Shown one piece after another: positions 36,485-43,519 of a DNA stretch of 64,000 bases. Position 1 is the stretch's first letter, and the number at the start of each line of letters is the position of its first letter. Position numbers and translations under genes: made by a program. This DNA comes from Chloroflexota bacterium (GTDB taxonomy: Bacteria > Chloroflexota > Anaerolineae > Aggregatilineales > Phototrophicaceae): the NCBI GenBank assembly GCA_016223085.1, contig JACRPS010000006.1, positions 186,001-250,000 of the forward strand, written 5' to 3'. The notes beneath the pieces were generated by a model. That model worked only from the letters and a program-made list of their open reading frames with translations, ran no database searches and was not told the origin of the DNA.

Positions 36485-36545
36485 GCTATTTGGCGGGTGT
36501 ATGCGGCGATTCAGTCAGGGGTAACTTGCAATACGCCATTTTGCC
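36485..36545. promoter_or_regulatory. Copper-island operator, site 8 (inverted pair)
   Basis: GCTATTTGGCGGGT at 36485 and, inverted, AATACGCCATTTTGCC at 36530-36545. They lie between the divergent propeller-oxidase gene (start 36351) and the DUF2933 gene (start 36632), the last intergenic region with clear copies of the motif. Confidence 0.55.
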
Positions 36546-36631
36546 TACTGGCTTACAGGCTGAACAGCGATGTTCAAGTGAGGCACAGAGCAGTATGCTG
36601 GAATCGAGGTCAAATATCTGGAGCATAAGTC

Positions 36632-36916
36632 ATGGAAACGTTGAAGAACACAGCAATGGGTCAGTGGGTCTCATCCCATGTGGGTCTGACAATTTTCGGA
36701 CTGATCGCCGCTACGCTCTTTGTGATGATAATCGCGGCCTCAGCATCCCTTTCGGCTGTCCTGCCCTATTTCCTGCTGCTGCTGTGCCCACTCGCACACC
36801 TCTTCCTGCATAGTGGACATGGTGGACACGCCGAACACGGTGCGAAACAAGTGCAAGACAACATACAACATCATGCGGCATTTGATCCGAGGGTAACGAA
36901 GCAGGACGAAGCGTGA
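36632..36916 (+). CDS. DUF2933-like small membrane protein
   Basis: A 94-residue protein with two membrane helices (about 17-36 and 39-60). The second ends LLLCPLAHLFLHSGHGGHAEHG, the Cys/His-rich signature of DUF2933 proteins, which are often encoded in copper resistance operons. The function is unknown, but the Cys and four or more His residues next to the membrane suggest copper binding. It is divergent from the multicopper oxidase fusion across operator site 8. Confidence 0.8.
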   Translation: METLKNTAMGQWVSSHVGLTIFGLIAATLFVMIIAASASLSAVLPYFLLLLCPLAHLFLHSGHGGHAEHGAKQVQDNIQHHAAFDPRVTKQDEA

Positions 36917-36929
36917 TGAGGAGAAAGCC

Positions 36930-37391
36930 ATGCAGGCTGTCAACAGTGAGCATTGGCGGCGAAATACGCCTAATCCATTGAATTCATACTGGCTGAAAGA
37001 CAAAATCTCGTCCAGAGCAGGACGGCAAACGCGGCTGTCGGCGTCGGACAAACCTCGGTTCTTGACCGATACGCTCCCTCAGTACCTGACTCAGCCTGAA
37101 TACGATGAGGATTACCGACACTGGTCGCCAACATCTCAACCGTTCACATCTGCCGAGGTTTTGCTTCAACACCTACGAGATGGTTGGCAGCTTCAAGATC
37201 GGGTAATTGTGCGGACTTTCCACTGCTTTAGCCGTCGTTGTGTACGGCTTTACTACTTTTCGGTTCTGCTTGATAGCAGGCATTTCGCCATTCCTGTCTT
37301 AGAAAACCCAGTAGTTCTACGTCTGGTATACCAACATGGCCTGAAACTGGTGAATTTCTCTGCCGACTGCGACACCAACATCTTACCCTGA
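36930..37391 (+). CDS. Hypothetical protein between DUF2933 and ligase genes
   Basis: A 153-residue frame with GAGGAGA before its ATG and 13 bp after the DUF2933 stop. No signal peptide or membrane helix. The C-terminal half has alternating hydrophobic strands (RVIVRTFHCFSRRCVRLYYFSVLLDSR; VVLRLVYQHGLKLVNFSADCD) and three cysteines. No family recognised. Close spacing on both sides suggests cotranscription with the ligase. Confidence 0.55.
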   Translation: MQAVNSEHWRRNTPNPLNSYWLKDKISSRAGRQTRLSASDKPRFLTDTLPQYLTQPEYDEDYRHWSPTSQPFTSAEVLLQHLRDGWQLQDRVIVRTFHCFSRRCVRLYYFSVLLDSRHFAIPVLENPVVLRLVYQHGLKLVNFSADCDTNILP

Positions 37392-37402
37392 GAGGAAGCA
37401 CC

Positions 37403-38764
37403 ATGAATCTCTTGACGGTCTTGCGGCTCCTATCCACACTGCGCCCACTTCGCACACACGAGCGTTGGACACGCCCACAGCTTGAAGCCTATCAACAACA
37501 GCAGATTAACCTTCTGCGGGCTTTTGCCTATAAGCACTCCCCGTTTTATCGGCAGTTTCACCAAGGGCTGTTCGATAGACCCTTGTCTGAACTGCCTGTC
37601 CTGACAAAGCAAGTCATGATGGCAAGTTTCGATGAACTGGTGACTGACCCAAAGATTCACCTGGCGGACATTCGTAAACCACACGAAGAAGCACCAGATG
37701 CGCGTTATCTCGGAAAGTACTGGGTCAATGCCACCTCTGGCAGCACAGGTAGCCCCGGAATTTTCTTGTTTAACGATCACGAATGGGCAACGGTGCTGGC
37801 GTCCTTCACGCGCGGTTACGAATGGGCGGGTATTCGCATTAACCTGACACGCCGTCGCAAGATTGCCATCGTTTCCTCGGTCACACCGTGGCATATGTCC
37901 TATATCGTCGGCCAAACGCTCCGCAGCCCTTGGGCCACCACCTTGCGTCTGGCGGCGACAGAACCGATTGAACACATCGTTCAGCAGCTCAATGATTGGC
38001 AACCTGAAGTTCTCATCGCCTATGCTTCGATGATGCGCATCCTGGCAGTGGAGCAGTTGGAAAACCGTCTTCACATCACTCCGCAGGTCGTGTTCACCAG
38101 TTCTGAGGTGCTGACTGATGAAACACGACGGTTAGTCGAAACGGCCTGGGGCAAGCGTCTGTTCAACCAGTATGCTGCGACGGAAACCGCTGGGATTGCC
38201 GCCGAATGTGAGCATCATATGGGGCTGCATCTCTATGAAGATCTCGTTATCGTCGAGAATGTGGATGAACACAATCGCCCTGTGCCGGCAGGCGTTTACG
38301 GGGACAAAGTGTTGGTGACGGTGCTGTTCAACCGCACGCAGCCGCTCATCCGCTACGAAATCGGCGATAGTATTCGTCTCTCCGATAGTGCTGATGCCTG
38401 TGGTCGCCCTTTTAGTGTGGTAGACGGCATCCAGGGGCGGCAGGAGGACACACTGCATTTTCCATCCACTGATGGGAAGCAGGTGGCTATTCATCCCAAC
38501 CTCTTCCACCAGGTGATGGACACCGTTTCTGTCAGCGGCTGGCAGATTATTCATCGTAATGATGGCTTGCATGTGCTTCTAAGCGGCTCAAACTCAACGA
38601 ACGACGAAGCAAAACTTGTCGAAGATATGAGTCGCTCGCTTGCCAAACAATGGGCAGTCGTCCCCAAGATATACGTCGAGCATGTTGACGCAATACCGCG
38701 CACCGCCAACGGCAAAGCGCCGCTGATCAAATCAGAGTTGCATAACCAGCAGCATTCTCTATGA
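37403..38764 (+). CDS. PaaK/CapK-like adenylate-forming enzyme
   Basis: A 453-residue cytoplasmic protein of the phenylacetate-CoA ligase/coenzyme F390 synthetase/CapK group. It has the ATP-binding loop NATSGSTGSPGIFLFN (about 110-125), the YAATETAGIAAEC motif (about 255), and a C-terminal subdomain ending with the conserved Lys in RTANGKAPLIKSEL. It would activate a carboxylic acid as its adenylate. The acid is unknown; there is no partner thioesterase or carrier in view. GAGAGGAAG precedes the ATG. Its position at the end of the copper section is unexpected and may be a separate acquisition. Confidence 0.8.
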   Translation: MNLLTVLRLLSTLRPLRTHERWTRPQLEAYQQQQINLLRAFAYKHSPFYRQFHQGLFDRPLSELPVLTKQVMMASFDELVTDPKIHLADIRKPHEEAPDARYLGKYWVNATSGSTGSPGIFLFNDHEWATVLASFTRGYEWAGIRINLTRRRKIAIVSSVTPWHMSYIVGQTLRSPWATTLRLAATEPIEHIVQQLNDWQPEVLIAYASMMRILAVEQLENRLHITPQVVFTSSEVLTDETRRLVETAWGKRLFNQYAATETAGIAAECEHHMGLHLYEDLVIVENVDEHNRPVPAGVYGDKVLVTVLFNRTQPLIRYEIGDSIRLSDSADACGRPFSVVDGIQGRQEDTLHFPSTDGKQVAIHPNLFHQVMDTVSVSGWQIIHRNDGLHVLLSGSNSTNDEAKLVEDMSRSLAKQWAVVPKIYVEHVDAIPRTANGKAPLIKSELHNQQHSL

Positions 38765-38904
38765 AAATCGTAGTGGATCGCCATTTTGCGATCAAAATCT
38801 TCAATAGCAGGCCAAGGAGTCTATCATCTTAAAGTTGCATTATGAGAATGTTGCTGGATCCAATCACGGAGAGCATGATTCCCAAGACCGCACATGGCCG
38901 TTAG

Positions 38905-39389
38905 ATCGAAGGCTATGTACGGTCTGCACGGTTATGTAGGTTTTTCAGCCCATTCCGTTTTCAATTGGCGACACATCATAGCGGCGCATCATGTCTCGCA
39001 CCTCAGCAGGCTGAACCCCATAGGTCATGCCTTCAGGAGTGCGCTTACGCCGACCATCGTCCAGCAGATGTAGCCGCTTGAGGATGTGACCAATCCACTG
39101 CGCGTCGCCGAATTTTTCGCTGGGCTGTCCCAACAGTCGGGCAACTTCCTCACGAACAACCCCCGCTTTTAGCCAGACGGTTTCCGTCTGATTGCGGGTC
39201 ATAATTTCCAACGCTTGCAGCACCGCTTCCTTCTTCTCGGTCACTCAGCGCCTTCCCCTCGCTGACCTGCTCATCCCATTCAGCAGCATCCGAAATGGCT
39301 TGCAGCAATCCTGCCACTGTCCCCTTTTCTTCAAAGAACGCCGCCAACGCGACCAGCGGCGACCAGAGTTCCCCGGATCGGTTGTGCCG
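38905..39389. repeat. Direct repeat A, related to the primase 3' region (61888-62367)
   Basis: About 485 bp that align in the same orientation with the 3' end and downstream flank of the primase at the right edge, at visibly less than full identity (roughly 85-90% by eye). Homology begins at ATCGAAGG(A)CTATGTACGG and fades out near the HNRSGEL codons. It frames 22.5 kb of cargo with repeat B. Confidence 0.8.
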
Positions 39390-39424
39390 CCCGAATGCGC
39401 CCCGGCACGACCCAAACGAGTTGA
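38945..39424 (-). pseudogene. Broken C-terminal fragment of the element primase
   Basis: The minus strand encodes a sequence nearly identical to the last 155 residues of the primase at 61928-64000: HNRSGELWSPLVALAAFFEE, then SDREE, then AVLQALEIMTRNQTE to IENG. A four-base insertion at about 39233-39240 shifts the frame between SDREE and AVLQALE, so it is visible as two pieces. Everything N-terminal to HNRSGEL is degenerate or missing. It is a relic of a second primase gene. Confidence 0.85.
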
Positions 39425-40017
39425 GTTGTGACCACGAGACGTTGACCTTTCCGGTAAGCAGCTTCTTGTTTTCGCTGCTCCATCCGCGACGATCTGCGCT
39501 CGACGTTCTGTGTGTGGTTTAGCAAAACACATCTTAAATCTCCTATGGAGATGATATGTCCCACATCACAGGATCGAGAGCGGTTGGTACTGCGGGACAT
39601 CGCGATCAGCTGTAGGAGTTCGTCGGGGCACAGTGGCTCCGGGATAACTTACAGCGCCCTTTCGAGCTAACGCGGCCTGGCTAACGATGCATCCGTCTGA
39701 TCGATAACCCGCATGTACTTTTGTTAAGGTGCATTTCTGCACAGGTCTTACCACGTCGGGGTTCGCCGCTGCTCACCCGAAGGGTGGCACGGGCTTGCTA
39801 TGAGAGAAGCGGCGCAAGCCAGAAGCAAACCCGTAGCCGTACCTGCTTGCAGGTATGAGGCAGCGGGGTGGTGTGGTACTGTGCAATGAGAAATGCACCG
39901 AAAGTCATGCAGGAGAGATCAGATCGTGTGATGAAGTAAGGACAAGGAAGAAATGAAAGAAGGGTGCCAAAGTATCCCTGACACCCTTGCTGGTATTACC
40001 TGTTGTCGCGTTTGAGA
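39390..40017. other. Gene-free stretch with a structured RNA
   Basis: No convincing coding frame; the short open frames lack family similarity and ribosome sites. The region contains the end of the primase relic and the structured element listed at 39712-39900. Confidence 0.6.
39712..39900 (+). ncRNA. Structured RNA, likely stand-alone HEARO/omega RNA
   Basis: A nested set of helices closes a compact fold. P1 pairs GGTGCATTTCT (39728-39738) with AGAAATGCACC (39889-39899). P2 pairs GCACAG (39739) with CTGTGC (39879). P3 pairs TACCAC (39749) with GTGGTA (39873). P4 pairs CCGCTGC (39766) with GCAGCGG (39860). Inside are hairpins ACCC-GAA-GGGT, GGCTTGC/GCAAGCC (39792/39814) and TACCTGC/GCAGGTA. 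Order and bits such as CTATGAGAGAAGCGG and CCAGAAGCAAACCCGTAG resemble, from memory, the HEARO RNA that guides IscB nucleases. No IscB gene is nearby; stand-alone copies are known in Chloroflexota. The guide would be the bases just 5' of P1. Confidence 0.55.
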
Positions 40018-40620
40018 TTACCGACCCCAGCCGCCATGATGCTGCCCATCATCCCAGCCATCGTGCATTCCGTTCCATCCGTAGCCGCCCATCATCCCGC
40101 CGTGCATCCCGTTTCCCATCATGCCCGGCCCGTAGCTGTCCATCATTCCACCCATCGGGCAAGGACCAAAACCAGAAGCGGAGAACATGGGCATCTGGGC
40201 TATGTTATCGCGCATCCAGGTAAGCTGCGTGTCCGCCTGTGCCTGCGTAATGTAGCCCGCCTCGACCATCGCAGTCATGTGATCGGTCATCGCTGTCAAC
40301 GTCGCATCGTAAACGGTCTGGACATCGACATCCCGTTCTTCGGCAATTTGAGCAAGTGTCCTGCCGGATTGCAGCTCCGTGAAGAGGGTGTTCACATCAA
40401 TTCCCAGCGCGTCCGCAACCGCTGTCCAAGTCGTATCGCCCTGCCAGTTACCTCCCATCATGCCATGCATGTTCCAGCCATACCCTGGTGTGCCAGGTGG
40501 GTACGGGGTAGGGGACGTATTGCCGTCACTCTGCGCCAACGCGCCCGATGCGCCAATACCAATTGCAGCAATTACAATAAGGGTCAACGTCAGTCCGAGG
40601 AATTTCTCTTTGATTGTCAT
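40018..40620 (-). CDS. Exported Met/His/Gly-rich protein (DUF2680-like)
   Basis: The ATG at 40620 (MTIKEKFLG) follows AGGAGA; the longer frame to 40647 is not needed. The 200-residue product has a signal peptide ending GALAQS, a Gly/Met patch (GWNMHGMMGGNW), a helical core like DUF2680 (about 60-140: TLAQIAEERDVDVQTVYDATL; YITQAQADTQLTWMRDN), and a tail rich in Met, His, Gly and Trp (GMMGNGMHGGMMGGYGWNGMHDGWDD). It probably binds Cu or Ag outside the membrane. It lies just downstream of a CusRS-like pair on the same strand. Confidence 0.75.
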   Translation of the reverse strand: MTIKEKFLGLTLTLIVIAAIGIGASGALAQSDGNTSPTPYPPGTPGYGWNMHGMMGGNWQGDTTWTAVADALGIDVNTLFTELQSGRTLAQIAEERDVDVQTVYDATLTAMTDHMTAMVEAGYITQAQADTQLTWMRDNIAQMPMFSASGFGPCPMGGMMDSYGPGMMGNGMHGGMMGGYGWNGMHDGWDDGQHHGGWGR

Positions 40621-40784
40621 GAGATTTTCTCCTGTAGCCAGTTTCATTCATTACCTACAGGATGCAGCCGTTTCATGTACTGATTATGCTGCTCATGTGA
40701 GATTTTTGTGAAGTTGCGCACCACTTGCAGGGCAAAGTGAAATGGACTGCGAGGAGTTTGCTGGGATTTCTCATGGATGAACAT

Positions 40785-42233
40785 TTAAGCAACGGGAAGG
40801 CGAATCGTGAAGCGTGTGCCGCTCCCTGTCTGGCTTTCCACCTGCACTTCGCCATGATGGGCTTCAATCAGTTGTTTGACAATGGCAAGTCCCAATCCTG
40901 ATCCACCTGTCGCCCGATTGCGAGACTTCTCCGCCCGCCAGAAACGCTCGAAGAGATGGGGAATATCTTCGGGTGGAATACCTGGTCCATTGTCACTCAC
41001 CGAGAGTTCAATACGCCCTTTAGTGCGGTGTGCCGCGACGATCACCCGACTGCCATTCGTGTTGTAGCGAATCGCATTATCGACCAGGTTGGTCATCACC
41101 TGCATGAGTCGCTCCGGGTCGACTTGAACCGGTGGCAGGTCAGACGCAATATCTGTTTCGAGGATAATATTTTTCTCCTGAGCGCTCAGATGCATCCGGT
41201 CAGAGACCTGTTGGACCAATGACCCCGGCTCAACCGTCTGCTTTTGCAAATGAAGCTGCCCGGACTCCGCCAATGACAGGGTGCGCAGATCGGTGATGAG
41301 CCGGTTGAGGTGCAGGGTTTCCTGATGCAGTGAGGTCAGCTCTTCAGGGGTCGTAGGCAGCACACCATCCAGCATAGCTTCGAGGTTACTCTGGATGATG
41401 GACAATGGAGTACGCAGATCGTGCGCGATGTCACCGATCATATTGCGGCGTTCAGCAGCGAATCGTTGCAGGGTTTCTGCCATGTGGTTGAACGTCGCTG
41501 CGACCTGGCTGATTTCATCGTGACCGTTTAACTGAACGCGCTGACTCAAATCACCCGCCGCAATGCCCTGCGCCGCAGTGGACAACCTGCGGAGAGGACA
41601 AATGATCTGAACGAACAGCACCGACCCCAGGATGAGCGCAAGGCTGCCAGCCGCAATACCAGCTAACAAAGCAGAACGGTTCACCGCGCTGAGGAAATCG
41701 CCCGCCGGGGTAGCCGGTATATCCAGCGGCGTAATGATAAGCGTACCGATTTGTTGTCCACTAGCGATGATGGGCGCTCCTTTTGCCAGATCATCAGTTT
41801 GTAAGTAACTGCCGATTAATGTACCCGCAGTATCCACCACCACAGTTCCATTGGCTTGTACCAGAATGATGCGGTCGCTGAAGACCATCGCCATGTCATC
41901 CATCATGTGGGGTTCGTTCATGTCGTGTCCCGACCACCCACCCATGTCACCCATCATGTCGCCGTCCATCATTCCATTGTCCATGCCATTGGAGGTTATC
42001 CTGTAACCCCAGGGATTACGCAGCGCGACATCTATGCCATTCCAACTACCGGAGCGGGTATAGTAATCGGCAGCAACGGGGGCGAGTTGAACTGCCTGCT
42101 GTTGTCCCGTCTGGGTAATGTAGAGTTCAAACTGGTTGGTTGTAGTCTGGCTCATGAGGAAGACGACCATACCAGTGCCCACCAGAATCACCAGCACAAA
42201 AGCCCCCATTAATTTGGTCCACAGACTGTGCAT
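40785..42233 (-). CDS. CusS/BaeS-like sensor histidine kinase
   Basis: A 482-residue kinase with helix 1 at about 9-30, an extracytoplasmic region with a Met/His loop (NGMDNGMMDGDMMGDMGGWSGHDMNEPHMMDDM, about residues 78-112), helix 2 at about 182-205, HAMP, HisKA with phospho-acceptor His in IAHDLRTPLS (about 271), and HATPase (DNAIRYNTNG; DNGPGIPPEDIPHLFERFWR; GSGLGLAIVKQL). The Met/His loop in the sensor makes copper or silver the likely signal. It starts 5 bp after its regulator gene. Confidence 0.88.
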   Translation of the reverse strand: MHSLWTKLMGAFVLVILVGTGMVVFLMSQTTTNQFELYITQTGQQQAVQLAPVAADYYTRSGSWNGIDVALRNPWGYRITSNGMDNGMMDGDMMGDMGGWSGHDMNEPHMMDDMAMVFSDRIILVQANGTVVVDTAGTLIGSYLQTDDLAKGAPIIASGQQIGTLIITPLDIPATPAGDFLSAVNRSALLAGIAAGSLALILGSVLFVQIICPLRRLSTAAQGIAAGDLSQRVQLNGHDEISQVAATFNHMAETLQRFAAERRNMIGDIAHDLRTPLSIIQSNLEAMLDGVLPTTPEELTSLHQETLHLNRLITDLRTLSLAESGQLHLQKQTVEPGSLVQQVSDRMHLSAQEKNIILETDIASDLPPVQVDPERLMQVMTNLVDNAIRYNTNGSRVIVAAHRTKGRIELSVSDNGPGIPPEDIPHLFERFWRAEKSRNRATGGSGLGLAIVKQLIEAHHGEVQVESQTGSGTRFTIRLPVA

Positions 42234-42238
42234 TTGGG

Positions 42239-42925
42239 CTAACCCTCGGTGAACTTGTAACCGATACTCCGCACGGTGAGGATGTAGCGCGGGTCATGGG
42301 TATCTGGTTCGATTTTCTGTCGCAAATTTTTCACATGCTGGTCAATAGTGCGTTCATAGCCTTCATAGCTTGTGCCCTGCGTCGCTTCCAGCAGTTGAGC
42401 ACGGGTATACACGCGACCTGGATAACGCATCATGGTAATCAGCAAATCGAATTCATTGGCGGTAAGTTCAACAGGTACACCAGCAACCATTACACTACGC
42501 CGCTGTAAGTCCGCCCGGATGTCGGCGGCTTCGACGACCTCTGGCGTGATTTCGGTCTGCTCAGTCCGCCGGAGTACCGCCCGCACTCGTGCGACCACTT
42601 CGCGGGGTGAGAAGGGCTTGGTAATGTAGTCGTCTGCGCCTAACTCAAGTCCAATCAGGCGATCTGTTTCTTCCGTGCGGGCTGTCAACATAATGACAGG
42701 CACATTGGAATCGCGCCGTAACGCACGGCAAACATCCAGTCCATCCAGTTGGCCGGGTAAGTTCAAATCAAGGATAATCAACACGGGTTTCTCGTGACGG
42801 AAAGCGGCCAATCCCTGCGTGCCATCTGATGCCCAAACGACTTCGTACCCGGCTTGTTCCAAATAAAGCCGAACCGTCCGCATGATTTTGGCTTCGTCTT
42901 CAATAATGAGAATCTTTTTCCCCAT
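42239..42925 (-). CDS. OmpR/PhoB-family response regulator
   Basis: A 228-residue protein with receiver domain (IIEDEAKIM; phospho-acceptor Asp in LIILDLNLPGQLDGLDV, about residue 53; LTAR; DDYITKPFSP) and a winged-helix DNA-binding domain (about 130-226: ELTANEFDLLITMMRYPGRVYTRAQLLE; IDQHVKNLRQKIEPD; YILTVRSIGYKF). With the kinase it forms a CusRS-type pair that probably controls the Met-rich protein at 40018 and perhaps itself. Confidence 0.9.
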   Translation of the reverse strand: MGKKILIIEDEAKIMRTVRLYLEQAGYEVVWASDGTQGLAAFRHEKPVLIILDLNLPGQLDGLDVCRALRRDSNVPVIMLTARTEETDRLIGLELGADDYITKPFSPREVVARVRAVLRRTEQTEITPEVVEAADIRADLQRRSVMVAGVPVELTANEFDLLITMMRYPGRVYTRAQLLEATQGTSYEGYERTIDQHVKNLRQKIEPDTHDPRYILTVRSIGYKFTEG

Positions 42926-43110
42926 CGTCTGTCTTCCTATAGGTTTCGCCCATCACGTCTCGACGACACAGTGCCTCTACGTGGAAGTATAAGCGCGTAT
43001 TGTGTAGGCTGCGTGTAGCAGAGGTGATTTATGCGTGTGGGACAGGTAAAAGCCTGCTGTACAGCCCTATGCAAATCACATCCGCAAGTTCTCGCTTGTC
43101 AACCGATTGA

Positions 43111-43145
43111 TACTATTATATCATTGAGTGCTGATATAGTGATAC
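43111..43145. promoter_or_regulatory. Operator for the CmtR-like repressor
   Basis: An AT-rich inverted repeat, ATATCA (43118) and TGATAT (43132) inside TACTATTATATCA...TGATATAGTGATA. It lies 18-52 bp upstream of the repressor ATG in an otherwise GC-richer region. Confidence 0.55.
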
Positions 43146-43162
43146 GATAAACAGGTGACGAG

Positions 43163-43519
43163 ATGCTGTTAACCTCTGAAAAACTCGAACTCGAACTGAA
43201 AGCCAAGTTATTTCGCGGGTTTTCTGACACCTCTCGGCTGTCCATCCTGGAGGCACTGCGGGGTAAACCGCTGAATGTTGGCGAAATCGTCGCGGCAACC
43301 GGACTCAGCCAGTCCAACATTTCAAACCATCTTGGATGTTTGCGCGACTGCGGACTCGTCATAAGTGAGCAGCGAGGTCGCTACACCTACTATCGCCTCG
43401 CCGATGACCGGATTGACAGCCTGCTTCGGCTGGTTGAAGAAGTGCTGGCTGATGTTGCCAAAGGGGTTTACCAGTGTACCCGTTATGAATTTCCAGAAGG
43501 AGCCAACAATGGCGAGTGA
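43163..43519 (+). CDS. ArsR-family repressor, CmtR-like (Cd/Pb)
   Basis: A 118-residue winged-helix repressor. The DNA-recognition helix SQSNISNHLGCLRDCGLV contains two cysteines spaced as in mycobacterial CmtR (CLRDC), and a third Cys lies in the C-terminal VYQCTRYE, the place of the third CmtR ligand. This set binds Cd(II)/Pb(II). The gene overlaps the downstream ATPase start by 11 bp, so repressor and pump are one operon under the palindrome at 43111. Confidence 0.85.
   Translation: MLLTSEKLELELKAKLFRGFSDTSRLSILEALRGKPLNVGEIVAATGLSQSNISNHLGCLRDCGLVISEQRGRYTYYRLADDRIDSLLRLVEEVLADVAKGVYQCTRYEFPEGANNGE

Noticed and set aside
38779-38790. CGCCATTTTGCG inside GATCGC...GCGATC as a ninth island operator
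   Set aside because: It lies behind the ligase stop with no gene start nearby and its symmetry differs, so it was not counted as a regulon site.
39566-39754. A 62-residue minus-strand frame in the gap after the primase relic
   Set aside because: No ribosome site or similarity, and it overlaps the structured RNA.
36850-39900. Short repeats that might suggest a CRISPR array
   Set aside because: No regularly spaced identical repeats occur here or elsewhere in the window; the pairings at 39.7-39.9 kb are nested RNA helices.
40003-40683. A 226-residue plus-strand frame opposite the Met-rich protein
   Set aside because: Composition follows from the antisense of Met/His codons; the minus-strand frame has a signal peptide and ribosome site.
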